In this document: positions 9,184 through 18,160 of the stretch, piece after piece
How the letters are laid out: each line of letters starts with the position of its first letter
Numbering within the stretch: position 1 is the stretch's first letter
Origin: Marispirochaeta sp963667435
GTDB taxonomy: Bacteria > Spirochaetota > Spirochaetia > JC444 > Marispirochaetaceae
NCBI GenBank assembly: GCA_963667435.1
Contig: OY763414.1
Location: forward strand, 4,216,001-4,280,000
Direction of reading: 5' to 3'
DNA length: 64,000 nucleotides
Program-made: the position numbers and the translations under genes
Notes under the pieces: generated by a model
Told to the model about the DNA's origin: nothing
What the model saw: only the letters and a program-made list of their open reading frames with translations
Databases searched by the model: none

Positions 9184-10559
9184 ATATTGATGAAATGACT
9201 CCTAGGCAGATTGTTGCCGAGCTTGACAGCTATATAATCGGACAGGATGAGGCCAAAAAGGCGGTAGCTATTGCACTGCGTAACCGTCTGAGGCGGAAAA
9301 AACTTGCCAAGGACCTGCGGGATGAGATAGCCCCCAAAAATATTATAATGATCGGGCCCACCGGTGTGGGTAAAACTGAAATTGCCCGGCGCCTGTCAAA
9401 ACTATGCGGCGCGCCTTTTATCAAGGTGGAGGCTACCAAGTATACCGAGGTTGGATATGTAGGCCGTGATGTTGAGTCAATGGTCCGGGATCTTATGAGT
9501 GTGGCCATGGCCATGGTGAAGGATGAACTCCAGGAAGGAGTAAGAGAAGAGGCTGAGCGTCGTACGGAAGAGGCGGTTCTTGATCTGCTTCTTCCGGGTA
9601 TTCAGCAGAATCAGAAGCCTGCTGCTGCTCCCGGGGAAGCCCTGCCTGCCCCGGCTGGTGATGATGCCTCTGCCGGCACCACCCGGGAAAAATTTCGACA
9701 GATGCTGAAAGAGGGAAAACTCGAAGAGAAAAGTGTCGAAGTTCAGATATCCAAGGGTGGTTTTCCTACAATCGAGGTTTTTGCCGGGAACAATATGGAA
9801 GAAATGGATCTGAATCTCGGTAATATGGGCGGTCTTCCAAATATCTTCGGGGGAGGAAAGAAGCGTAAACGGGTTACCGTCAAGCGTGCCCGAGAGATCC
9901 TTATGGCAGAAGAGCTTGACAAGCTGATTGATTCCGATCGGGTTGTCGAGATTGCAAAGGAACGGGTCGAGGAGATGGGTATTATCTTTATCGATGAGAT
10001 AGATAAGGTTGCCGGGAAAGAGAACCGGGGCGGAGCGGATGTCAGTCGTGAGGGCGTACAGCGGGATATTCTGCCCATTGTTGAGGGGTCCACCATTAAC
10101 ACTAAACACGGCATGATTGATACAAGCCACATCCTGTTTATCGCTGCCGGTGCTTTTCATGTATCCAAGCCCTCTGATCTTATTCCGGAACTACAGGGCC
10201 GGTTTCCCCTGCGGGTGGAGCTCAAGGATCTGGATGCTGCCGATTTTGAACGGATTCTTACCCAGCCTCAGAATGCCCTTATTACCCAGTATATTGCCCT
10301 CATCGGGACTGAGGATGTCACCCTCGATTTCACTCCCGAAGCGGTTAAACGGATATCAGAGATTGCCGCACAGGTTAATTCCAGCAGCGAAAATATCGGA
10401 GCCAGAAGGCTTCACACAGTTATGGAGCTCCTCCTTGAGGAGGTCTCATTTACCGCTCCGGAAATTCAGGGCCAGACAATCAGAATTACCCCTGAGTATG
10501 TAAACGAGCGGCTTGGGGATGTGCTGGAAGATAAGGATTTAAGTCAGTATATCCTGTAA
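9180..10559 (+). CDS. hslU: ATP-dependent protease ATPase subunit HslU
   Basis: AAA+ unfoldase that feeds HslV. Walker A GPTGVGKTE and Walker B IIFIDEIDK flank a central I-domain insertion (about residues 110-235). The sensor-2 region SSENIGARRLHTVMELLLEE is present. The C-terminal tail ends in SQYIL, the hydrophobic tail that docks into HslV. GTG 9180 overlaps the hslV stop. Length 459 is typical. The 58-base gap to flgB holds no clear terminator, so read-through into the flagellar operon is plausible. Confidence 0.97.
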   Translation: MNIDEMTPRQIVAELDSYIIGQDEAKKAVAIALRNRLRRKKLAKDLRDEIAPKNIIMIGPTGVGKTEIARRLSKLCGAPFIKVEATKYTEVGYVGRDVESMVRDLMSVAMAMVKDELQEGVREEAERRTEEAVLDLLLPGIQQNQKPAAAPGEALPAPAGDDASAGTTREKFRQMLKEGKLEEKSVEVQISKGGFPTIEVFAGNNMEEMDLNLGNMGGLPNIFGGGKKRKRVTVKRAREILMAEELDKLIDSDRVVEIAKERVEEMGIIFIDEIDKVAGKENRGGADVSREGVQRDILPIVEGSTINTKHGMIDTSHILFIAAGAFHVSKPSDLIPELQGRFPLRVELKDLDAADFERILTQPQNALITQYIALIGTEDVTLDFTPEAVKRISEIAAQVNSSSENIGARRLHTVMELLLEEVSFTAPEIQGQTIRITPEYVNERLGDVLEDKDLSQYIL

Positions 10560-10617
10560 GGTCAGATGCAGAAGGTGCCGAAGATAGAAAGAAGAAGGAA
10601 TTGGTGAGGTTGTAGAT

Positions 10618-11037
10618 ATGTTTGAAGGCAACAGTTTTGGCAGAACACTCGATTTGCTGCACCGTAATATGGACGTCGCAGTCCTTCGGCGCAGTATTAT
10701 TGCAAACAATATAGCGAACGCGGATACGCCAAATTTCAAACGGAGCACCTTGAACTTCGAGTCAGAGTTGAAAAGGGCAATCGACTCCGAACAGCCCAGT
10801 GGCAGGCTCAAGGCGGCGCTTACGGATGACAAGCATATACCCTTTGATCGGAGTGTCGATTACCATACGGTAAAGCCGAAGAAGGTATTGGACTATCTGA
10901 CTGCCAGCGATAATAACGGCAACAATGTCGATCTTGAAGAAGAGATGATGGCGGAGCTCAACAATCAGCTGCGGTATGAGATTATGACCAGATCTCTGGC
11001 AAACCAGTTTTCCCAGATAAACACTGTTTTAAGGTAG
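10618..11037 (+). CDS. flgB: Flagellar basal-body rod protein FlgB
   Basis: Proximal rod subunit of the periplasmic flagellum. The 139-residue protein has the N-terminal rod/hook signature RSIIANNIANADTPNFKRS and the C-terminal heptad helix ending FSQINTVLR. It begins the long flagellar operon directly after hslU. Normal length and a conserved position next to flgC and fliE make the call secure. Confidence 0.96.
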   Translation: MFEGNSFGRTLDLLHRNMDVAVLRRSIIANNIANADTPNFKRSTLNFESELKRAIDSEQPSGRLKAALTDDKHIPFDRSVDYHTVKPKKVLDYLTASDNNGNNVDLEEEMMAELNNQLRYEIMTRSLANQFSQINTVLR

Positions 11038-11047
11038 GGTAATATAG

Positions 11048-11506
11048 ATGGGAATGTTTACAGCAATAGGAACGGCAGCATCGGGAATGAGCGCCCAGCG
11101 GCTCCGGCTTGATGTTATTTCAAATAATATTGCCAATGCGGATACAACCCGGACTCCAGAGGGCGGTCCGTACCACAGGAGCAGGGTTGTTTTCAAGCCC
11201 AGGGTGGAGGAGCCATATTTCAAGATTCCATTCCTTCCCAAAAAGCTGGATAACGGTATCGGTTCCGGTGTGCGTGTCGCGGAGATTTCCAAGGACAAGG
11301 ATGCAAAAATCCGCCTTGTATATGACCCCACACATCCTGATGCAATTCAGTCCGGCCCGAAAGCCGGTTATGTCGAGATGCCCAACGTGAATATTGTCGA
11401 AGAAATGGTGGATATGATCTCCGCTTCCCGTTCATATGAGGCCAATATTGCCCTGGTGAACGGTTCCAAAACGATGTTTATGCGGTCCCTTGATATCGGC
11501 AGATAG
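11048..11506 (+). CDS. flgC: Flagellar basal-body rod protein FlgC
   Basis: Rod subunit. The N terminus MGMFTAIGTAASGMSAQRLR followed by DVISNNIANADT is the flagellar axial signature; the C-terminal helix contains NVNIVEEMVDMISASRSYEANI and MFMRSLDIGR, typical FlgC. 152 residues. Ten bases separate it from flgB. It is followed by a 43-base gap to fliE. Confidence 0.96.
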   Translation: MGMFTAIGTAASGMSAQRLRLDVISNNIANADTTRTPEGGPYHRSRVVFKPRVEEPYFKIPFLPKKLDNGIGSGVRVAEISKDKDAKIRLVYDPTHPDAIQSGPKAGYVEMPNVNIVEEMVDMISASRSYEANIALVNGSKTMFMRSLDIGR

Positions 11507-11549
11507 GGAGAAGCAGGAAGAAAGATTCAAGGAATAAGGTAGGTAGGTT

Positions 11550-11882
11550 ATGGATATTTTCAGTGCAAATCAGGTAACGGGACACAAAATTGGGCTTAAT
11601 CTGACAAATGCAAAGCATTTAACCGGAAATCTGGAGCGGAATCAGCCGGAGGATCCTTCGGAAACAGGTTTTGCCAATGCCATGCTGAAGGCTCTCAACG
11701 GCGCCAACAGCCTGCAGCAGGAGAGCACAACTCTGACTCAGCAGATGCTTATAGATCCGGAGAGTGTGGATTCCCATGATGTAACCATCGCCATGGCAAA
11801 GGCCAACATGGCTGTTTCCATGACAAAATCCGTCGTAGACGGGGCTATAAAAGCCTACAAGGAGATTATCAGCTTAAGGTAG
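11550..11882 (+). CDS. fliE: Flagellar hook-basal body protein FliE
   Basis: FliE is the export-gate/MS-ring-to-rod adaptor. The 110-residue protein ends with the diagnostic block ESVDSHDVTIAMAKANMAV followed by VVDGAIKAYKEIISLR. The ATG has a preceding TAGGTAGGTT ribosome region. The 82-base gap to fliF (11883-11964) contains only an AT-rich stretch and the strong fliF ribosome site. Confidence 0.95.
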   Translation: MDIFSANQVTGHKIGLNLTNAKHLTGNLERNQPEDPSETGFANAMLKALNGANSLQQESTTLTQQMLIDPESVDSHDVTIAMAKANMAVSMTKSVVDGAIKAYKEIISLR

Positions 11883-11964
11883 TCAAGTATCTGTTTATGC
11901 TGTAAAATAATATCCGGTAGGTAAACTACGGAGCTAATTAACCATTAGTGCCTTGGGAGGGGAG

Positions 11965-13674
11965 ATGAACGAATGGTTGAAGAAGTTCCTGGCACAGGTA
12001 AAAGGCGGCTGGTCTAAATGGTCTCTCGTGCAAAAGATCATAGGGATCGCCATAGTTGTTGTTGTTGCCGCAGCACTGGTTGGGCTGATTGGATTCAGTT
12101 CCCGCCCCAGTATGGTTGCGCTTCTGACTACGCCCATTACCGATCAGGAAAAGTTGTCTGAAATTTCTTATCGTCTCGACGAAGAAAAAGTCGAACATAC
12201 CGTTACAGACGATGGAAGAATCTTTGTAAAAGATAAAATAACTGCTCAGCGTATGGTCTCTATTCTCATGCGTGAAGACCTTATTCCTCAGGATGTTTCT
12301 CCGTGGGATGTTTTCAAGCTTGACCGCTGGACCATTACCGATTTTGAGCGGAATGTAAACCTCCGGCAGGCCATAACCCGAAGCCTTGAGCAGCATATTG
12401 AGGCCTTGCAGGACGTGGATGATGCCAAGGTTACTCTGGTAATGCCGGAGAAAGAGCTTTTTTCTGAAGAGCAGCAGCCTGTAACCGCTTCGGTTATTGT
12501 CACCCCTGCGCCGGGTTCGGATATCTCCAGCAACAGAGCCAAGATTGAAGGTATTGTCAAGCTTGTGCGTTTTGCCGTTGAAGGGCTTTCCGAGGATAAT
12601 ATTGTTATCACCGATCAGAATATGAACGTTCTCAATGATTTTGAAGATCTTGCGGACTTCGACCGACTGGAGTTGACCAAGCGGCAGCTGGATCAGAAGG
12701 AGAAGTTGGAGAATCAGTATCGTAATGAGATTCAGAAAGCATTGATGCAGATCTTCGGTGCTGACCGGGTTCGGGTTCTGAAGGTTGATATAGACCTGGA
12801 TATGGGGAAAAAGATTGTAGATACGGACGAATACTTTCCCATTACAATGGTTCCGGATAATCCGGCAACTCCTTATTCCGAGTTAGTGGTTGAACCTTCC
12901 ATAACACGCTCCAAAGAAGTTGTAGACGAGTACTGGAAAGGTACGGGTTTCAATCCGGAGGGACCTCCCGGTGTTGAAGGTCAGGTACCGCCATCCTACA
13001 AAGATGCGGATTCCCTTTACGGCGAATACAAGAATAATTCTGTAACTCAGAACGAAGAGGTTAATAAGGTTACAACCCACGAGGAGAAGAGCCCCTGGGT
13101 AATACGGCGTATTTCCATTGGAGCCGCAATAGACGGCCTATGGAAGCGAGAGTATACTGACAAGGGTACGGTTAAGCTTGATCCCACGGGCAGTATTATC
13201 CGGAACTATACTCCTGTTTCTGATGTGGATCTGGCCAAGGCCCAGACCCTGGTGGAGCATGCCATCGGTTATGACCGCAACAGGGGAGATACTGTATCCG
13301 TTGAGCATCTGCAGTTTGACCGGACCGCGCAGTTTGCTTCCGAAGATGAGGAGTTCAGAGCCAGACAGCGTCTGCAGCAGATGATTATCTACTCTCTGAT
13401 TGCCGTTGCAGTACTGATTATTGCACTTATTGTTTTCCGCCTGATCAGCAGGGAGCTGGAGCGCCGCCGACGACTCAGGGAAGAGGAACTTTCCCGTCAG
13501 CATCAGGCAATGCGGGAGGCAGCTCTTCGGAGCGCAGAGGAAGAAGGCGTGGATGTGGAAATGTCCGTGGAGGAGCGGGCCAGGCTGGATATGCAGGAGC
13601 ATGCCATCAACATGGCCCGGGAGCATCCCGAGGATGTTGCACAGCTGATTCGCACATGGCTGCTTGAAGAGTAG
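11965..13674 (+). CDS. fliF: Flagellar MS-ring protein FliF
   Basis: FliF forms the MS ring in the inner membrane. I choose ATG 11965 (MNEWLKKFLAQ), directly behind the ribosome site GGGAGGGG; an in-frame TTG at 11953 lies upstream of that site. Two membrane helices are visible, at about 23-45 and again near residue 475-495 (YSLIAVAVLIIALIVFRLI), enclosing ring-building motifs such as VKDKITAQRMVSILMRED and DVDDAKVTLVMPE. The C-terminal segment EHPEDVAQLIRTWLLEE is the FliG-binding peptide. About 569 residues, normal. Confidence 0.97.
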   Translation: MNEWLKKFLAQVKGGWSKWSLVQKIIGIAIVVVVAAALVGLIGFSSRPSMVALLTTPITDQEKLSEISYRLDEEKVEHTVTDDGRIFVKDKITAQRMVSILMREDLIPQDVSPWDVFKLDRWTITDFERNVNLRQAITRSLEQHIEALQDVDDAKVTLVMPEKELFSEEQQPVTASVIVTPAPGSDISSNRAKIEGIVKLVRFAVEGLSEDNIVITDQNMNVLNDFEDLADFDRLELTKRQLDQKEKLENQYRNEIQKALMQIFGADRVRVLKVDIDLDMGKKIVDTDEYFPITMVPDNPATPYSELVVEPSITRSKEVVDEYWKGTGFNPEGPPGVEGQVPPSYKDADSLYGEYKNNSVTQNEEVNKVTTHEEKSPWVIRRISIGAAIDGLWKREYTDKGTVKLDPTGSIIRNYTPVSDVDLAKAQTLVEHAIGYDRNRGDTVSVEHLQFDRTAQFASEDEEFRARQRLQQMIIYSLIAVAVLIIALIVFRLISRELERRRRLREEELSRQHQAMREAALRSAEEEGVDVEMSVEERARLDMQEHAINMAREHPEDVAQLIRTWLLEE

Positions 13675-13699
13675 GTATTCTGTTAAGGAGACTTGAGAT

Positions 13700-14764
13700 A
13701 TGGCCAAGCAAGGAAAAGCTGCGGCACAGGGCGCCGGAGGCGGCGCCCCGAAAAAGGGAATAAAAAAAGATCTCACCGGGCGTCAGAAGGCGGCTATCTT
13801 TCTTGTTACCCTGGGGTCGGAGATTTCTTCTGAGATCTTCAAACACCTCAGGGAGGACGAGATTGAGGCTCTGACTTTCGAAATTGCCAGGCTGGATAAT
13901 ATTGATTCCGAGGACAGGGATACTGTCCTGATGGAATTTAAAGAGCTGATGATGGCTCAGGACTTCATTACCTCTGGTGGTATTGATTATGCCAGAGAGC
14001 TCCTGGAGAAGTCTCTGGGTGCACAGAAGGCAGTGGACATTATCAACAGGCTGACCAGTTCCCTCCAGGTACGCCCCTTCGATTTTATTCGCAGAACAGA
14101 TCCTGCCCATCTGCTTAACTTTATACAGCAGGAACATCCACAGACTATTGCACTGATTCTGGCATATCTCGAGCCACAGAAGGCGTCAATTATTCTGGCC
14201 AGTCTGCCCCATGAGATACAGTCGGATGTTTCAAAGCGTATAGCAACCATGGACCGTACCGACCCCAACATACTCCGGGAAGTAGAGCGGGTTCTTGAGA
14301 AAAAACTTTCAACCCTCAGTTCCGAGGACTATACCGCTGCCGGTGGTGTAGAGAATATCGTGGAAATACTCAATATGGTCGACCGTTCAACGGAAAAAAC
14401 CATTATTGAGAGTCTTGAAGAAGAGGATCCTGAGCTGGCTGAAGAGATAAAGAAGCGGATGTTTGTTTTCGAAGATATTGTACTCCTCGACGACCGTGCT
14501 ATTCAGAAGGTTTTGCGGGAAGTGGATACCGGAGAGCTTGCCAAGGCCCTGCGGGGTGTGGAGGCTGAGGTTCAGGACAAGATTTTCCGCAATATGTCGA
14601 AACGTGCCGCAAGTATGCTCAAGGAAGAGATGGAATATATGGGTCCTGTAAGGCTTAAGGATGTGGAGGAGACCCAGCAGAAGATTGTTTCCATTATCCG
14701 CAAGCTTGAAGATCAGGGTGAAATTGTAGTAGCCCGGTCCGGCGAAGATGAGATGGTCGTATAG
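13700..14764 (+). CDS. fliG: Flagellar motor switch protein FliG
   Basis: FliG links the MS ring to the C ring and contacts the stator. The 354-residue protein has the N-terminal FliF-binding domain (after a Gly/Ala/Lys-rich leader of about 30 residues), the EHPQ motif (QEHPQTIALIL) of the middle domain, and the C-terminal torque helix region DDRAIQKVLREVDTGELAKAL with conserved charged residues. The Lys-rich leader (GAPKKGIKKDLTG) is longer than usual. Spirochaetes often carry a second fliG elsewhere; this operon copy is the canonical one. Confidence 0.96.
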   Translation: MAKQGKAAAQGAGGGAPKKGIKKDLTGRQKAAIFLVTLGSEISSEIFKHLREDEIEALTFEIARLDNIDSEDRDTVLMEFKELMMAQDFITSGGIDYARELLEKSLGAQKAVDIINRLTSSLQVRPFDFIRRTDPAHLLNFIQQEHPQTIALILAYLEPQKASIILASLPHEIQSDVSKRIATMDRTDPNILREVERVLEKKLSTLSSEDYTAAGGVENIVEILNMVDRSTEKTIIESLEEEDPELAEEIKKRMFVFEDIVLLDDRAIQKVLREVDTGELAKALRGVEAEVQDKIFRNMSKRAASMLKEEMEYMGPVRLKDVEETQQKIVSIIRKLEDQGEIVVARSGEDEMVV

Positions 14765-14775
14765 GGAGTCTGTGA

Positions 14776-15690
14776 ATGGCTAAAAATGTTTTTCGACCTA
14801 CAGAAATTACCAATATGACCGCCCAGCGGGTTGTTCTGGATACTCCCTACAAAGAGGTGGTTCCCGAAGAGGTTATTGTTCCGGCAGAAGAGTACACCGG
14901 CCCAACTGCAGATGATCTTCGTCGTGAGGCGGAAGCTTTCAGGGATCAGTGGGAGCAGGAAAAGACGGAAATGATTGCGTCGGCCCGTGAAGAGGCGGAG
15001 AACATTGTCAAAGACGCCGAAGAGCGTGCTTTTCAGGTGCTGAAGAATAAAACAGACGAGGGTGAAAAAATCCGTCAGGATGCTGAAGATCAGGCATCCA
15101 GGTCGTCGGAAGCCGCCGCTCAGGAGAGGGAGGCGGTGCTCAAGGAAGCGGAAGCCCAGGTTGAAGAGATCCGCCGTAACGCGTATTCCGAGGGCTTTGA
15201 GTCGGGACGTGAGGCTGGGTATCAGGAGGGGAAGCAGGAAGTTGAAAGGCTTATAAAGCATCTTCACGGTATAATCAGTTCCGCCATAGAAAAGAGAACG
15301 GAAATTATAGATGAATCCGAGACCCAGGTTATCAATCTGGTACTCCTGATTGCAAAAAAAGTTATCAAGGTTATATCCGAGAATCAGAAAAATGTTGTTA
15401 TAAACAACGTTATTCAGGCATTGCGTAAGCTGAAGAGCCGGGGAGATGTTGTTTTACGAGTCAATCTGGAGGATGTTGAGCTGACCACAGATCATGTCAA
15501 GGATTTTATGCGCATGGTTGAAAATGTCAGATCCATCACGGTGCTGGAAGATTCCCGGGTTGATCAGGGAGGATGTATCATCGAAACAGATTTTGGTGAA
15601 ATAGATGCCCGTATCAAATCGCAGTTCAACGAGATTGAAGAAAAGATACTGGAGATGGCTCCGATCCGTGATAAAGGGGAAACCTTTTAA
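14776..15690 (+). CDS. fliH: Flagellar export stator FliH
   Basis: FliH regulates and anchors the FliI export ATPase. The 304-residue protein has a long charged coiled coil at about residues 50-150 (rich in Glu/Arg/Lys/Ala), including the glycine-spaced region AYSEGFESGREAGYQEGKQE typical of FliH. The C-terminal globular part contains INLVLLIAKKVIKVISEN and the GGCIIETDFGEIDARIKSQ motif. It lies between fliG and fliI, as expected. Confidence 0.94.
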   Translation: MAKNVFRPTEITNMTAQRVVLDTPYKEVVPEEVIVPAEEYTGPTADDLRREAEAFRDQWEQEKTEMIASAREEAENIVKDAEERAFQVLKNKTDEGEKIRQDAEDQASRSSEAAAQEREAVLKEAEAQVEEIRRNAYSEGFESGREAGYQEGKQEVERLIKHLHGIISSAIEKRTEIIDESETQVINLVLLIAKKVIKVISENQKNVVINNVIQALRKLKSRGDVVLRVNLEDVELTTDHVKDFMRMVENVRSITVLEDSRVDQGGCIIETDFGEIDARIKSQFNEIEEKILEMAPIRDKGETF

Positions 15691-15738
15691 GCGCCGCCGG
15701 GGTTGATCAGAGACGAACCTGACCTGTGGGAGGGGAGG

Positions 15739-17052
15739 ATGTTCGAAAAGTACAATGCAGTTCTCGAGGATCTTGATCCTATTAAATATACCGGGCATGT
15801 TCAGCGGGTAAAGGGCCTCATGATAGAGAGCCACGGTCCCCATGGAATGGTTGGTGAACTCTGTCACATCGATGTGCCCAAGGGGAAAGGTACGGTTCCT
15901 GCGGAAATAGTAGGCTTTTCCGAGGACGCAGTACAGCTTATGCCTTTTCAGGGAATGGAAGGCATAGAGGCAGGATGCCGGGTTACCGCCCTTGGAACAT
16001 CCCTTTCTGTCCCTGTCTCTCCCAGGCTTTTAGGTCGGGTTCTCGACAGTCTCGGGCGACCCATGGATGACGGGCCCACCGTGGGTTCTGTGGAATCCTA
16101 TCCATCGATCGCGGAACCGCCGGATGTGCTGAAAAGACAGACAATCCGGGACCGCATCGTAACCGGTGTGCGTGCACTGGATGCCTTCACCCCTGTTGGG
16201 AAGGGGCAGCGGCTGGGAATCTTTTCCGGCTCAGGTGTGGGAAAATCCACCCTTTTAGGCATGATTGCCCGTAACACTTCTGCTGATGTCAATGTTATCG
16301 CCCTTATCGGCGAACGGGGAAGGGAAGTACGGGAGTTTATAGAGAATGATCTGGGCCCTGAGGGGCTCAAGCGTTCCGTGCTTGTAGTTTCCTCATCCGA
16401 TACTCCGCCCCTGGCAAGGCTCCGGGGAGCCTATGTCGCAACTGCCATTGCCGAATATTTCCGCGATCAGGGCAAGGACGTTATGCTCCTCTTTGATTCG
16501 GTTACCCGCTTTGCCCGTGCACAGCGGGAGATCGGCCTTGCTGTTGGAGAACCACCTGCCACCCGGGGTTACACTCCGTCCGTTTTCTCTCTGCTCCCCA
16601 AACTGCTTGAACGATGTGGTACCTCCGACCGGGGAACCATTACCGGTTTCTATACCATCCTTGTTGATGGTGATGATATGGACGATCCGGTGGCGGACAC
16701 TGTGCGGGGAATCCTTGACGGACATATTATTTTAAGCCGAGGTCTTGCTCAGCGCTACCACTATCCTGCCATTGATGTACTGGATTCTCTTTCGCGACTG
16801 GGAACCAAGGTTGCTTCCTCCGATGATCTAAAGGCTGCCGGGAAGTTGAGGCAGCTAATGGCAGCTTATAACGAGACCGAGGACCTTATAAACGTTGGAG
16901 CATATGTTAAAGGTGCCAACCCGCTGGTTGATGAGGCTATAGCCAAGATGCCGGCTATCCGGGAGTTTCTGGTTCAGGGTATTGACGAGCAGGCTGGAGA
17001 AGAAGACACACTGTCAGAACTTCGCAGGCTTGCCGGTATTGGAGACGCCTGA
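15739..17052 (+). CDS. fliI: Flagellum-specific ATPase FliI
   Basis: FliI is the F1-beta-like ATPase of the flagellar type III exporter. I choose ATG 15739 because the purine-rich ribosome site GGGAGGGGAGG (15728-15738) sits directly upstream; a TTG at 15703 would give a non-conserved extension. Walker A is GSGVGKST, the Walker B region is VMLLFDSVTRFARAQREIG, and the family signature GEPPATRGYTPSVFSLLP is complete. About 437 residues. Its TGA overlaps the fliJ ATG. Confidence 0.97.
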   Translation: MFEKYNAVLEDLDPIKYTGHVQRVKGLMIESHGPHGMVGELCHIDVPKGKGTVPAEIVGFSEDAVQLMPFQGMEGIEAGCRVTALGTSLSVPVSPRLLGRVLDSLGRPMDDGPTVGSVESYPSIAEPPDVLKRQTIRDRIVTGVRALDAFTPVGKGQRLGIFSGSGVGKSTLLGMIARNTSADVNVIALIGERGREVREFIENDLGPEGLKRSVLVVSSSDTPPLARLRGAYVATAIAEYFRDQGKDVMLLFDSVTRFARAQREIGLAVGEPPATRGYTPSVFSLLPKLLERCGTSDRGTITGFYTILVDGDDMDDPVADTVRGILDGHIILSRGLAQRYHYPAIDVLDSLSRLGTKVASSDDLKAAGKLRQLMAAYNETEDLINVGAYVKGANPLVDEAIAKMPAIREFLVQGIDEQAGEEDTLSELRRLAGIGDA

Positions 17053-17531
17053 TGCGAAAGTTTCACTTTAAATTGCAGAAACTTTTGGAACTCAAGGAAT
17101 ACCGTGAAAGGGAATGGGAAATAAAGCTGGGCGAAATTACCAGCCGTATGGAAGAAATAAGGCAGAAAATTGATGCCTGCCGCAGTCAGCGTCAGAAGGG
17201 CTTTTCACTCCGGGCAGAGGCGGGTAGTGATCTGAGTCAGTGTGCCGCTGCAGAGAACTACATCCGGCGAATGGAACAGCTTGACAGTTCATATTCCAGG
17301 GATCTGCAGGAGCTAACTGCCGAGCGGGAAAGTATTCAGGCGGGATATCTTGAGGCTTCCAGGGAACGAAAGGTTTTTGATAAGCTCCGGGAAAAACGGC
17401 AGCTGGAATTTTATAAAGAACAGAAAAAAGCTGATATTGCATTACTTGACGAGTTGAATTCCGGTGCTGCGGCCAGGAATATTGAGTTTGCAGCGGATGC
17501 ATCGGGCAATGCGGCAGGGAGATTCAGATGA
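17052..17531 (+). CDS. fliJ: Flagellar export chaperone FliJ (FlbA)
   Basis: Small soluble coiled-coil protein that couples FliI to the export gate; in Borrelia nomenclature flbA. The 159 residues begin MRKFHFKLQKLLELKEYRE, the typical FliJ start, and are helical and highly charged through to about residue 140. There is no other domain. Position directly after fliI, with a 1-base overlap, supports the call; sequence alone would only say FliJ-like coiled coil. Confidence 0.9.
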   Translation: MRKFHFKLQKLLELKEYREREWEIKLGEITSRMEEIRQKIDACRSQRQKGFSLRAEAGSDLSQCAAAENYIRRMEQLDSSYSRDLQELTAERESIQAGYLEASRERKVFDKLREKRQLEFYKEQKKADIALLDELNSGAAARNIEFAADASGNAAGRFR

Positions 17532-18151
17532 GGGCGATAAACCGCGGATACAGGATATTCGTTTTAATGCTGCTGATAGGCATACTTTTTCTTGGAGGAC
17601 TGCTCTGGTTTGATTATCTCGGGCTAATGGATGTCCGGGAAAGACTTCATCCGATACTCTCCTTTTTCGGTCTGGCAACACCGGAGGAAGTCGCGGATGC
17701 CGGCTCTCCCATGATGCTCGATCAGGCCCGTCTGGATAAGATGTACGAGGAGATGGATCGGCGTGAAGCTTCTCTTGCAGAGTGGGATGAGGAGCTTACA
17801 TCCAAGCAGGAGGAGCTTCAGCAGATGGCGGAAGCTCTGAAAGAACAGGAGAAAGCCCTGGGTGATCGGGAAAAATCATTCAATGAAATTGTAAAACAGT
17901 ACGAAAATAAGAATGCGAACCTTCGACAGGCTGCAACATACTTTACCGGTATGGATCCGAAGCTGGCTGTTGCAAGGCTTGTAGAGATGGACGACCAGGA
18001 TGTAATTGACATCCTGCGTATGACCGAACAGATTTCCCGGGAGACCGGAGAAGCTTCGGTTGTTTCGTACTGGCTGCAACTTATGCCTGCGGAAAAAGCG
18101 GCGGTCCTTAACAGGAAAATGCTGAAGAAACCGGAGGCTACAGGAGGATGA
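17528..18151 (+). CDS. flbB: Periplasmic-collar flagellar protein FlbB (MotE-like)
   Basis: Spirochaete-specific motor protein; in Borrelia FlbB forms the base of the periplasmic collar that organises stators. The 207-residue protein has one N-terminal transmembrane helix (about 9-32, FVLMLLIGILFLGGLLWFD), a charged coiled coil at about 70-130, and a C-terminal MgtE_N/MotE-like domain (MDPKLAVARLVEMDDQDVID and LMPAEKAAVLNRKM). The architecture matches FlbB/MotE. It sits between fliJ and fliK as in the Borrelia operon and overlaps fliJ by 4 bases. Confidence 0.88.
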   Translation: MRAINRGYRIFVLMLLIGILFLGGLLWFDYLGLMDVRERLHPILSFFGLATPEEVADAGSPMMLDQARLDKMYEEMDRREASLAEWDEELTSKQEELQQMAEALKEQEKALGDREKSFNEIVKQYENKNANLRQAATYFTGMDPKLAVARLVEMDDQDVIDILRMTEQISRETGEASVVSYWLQLMPAEKAAVLNRKMLKKPEATGG

Positions 18152-18160
18152 TTAAAATAG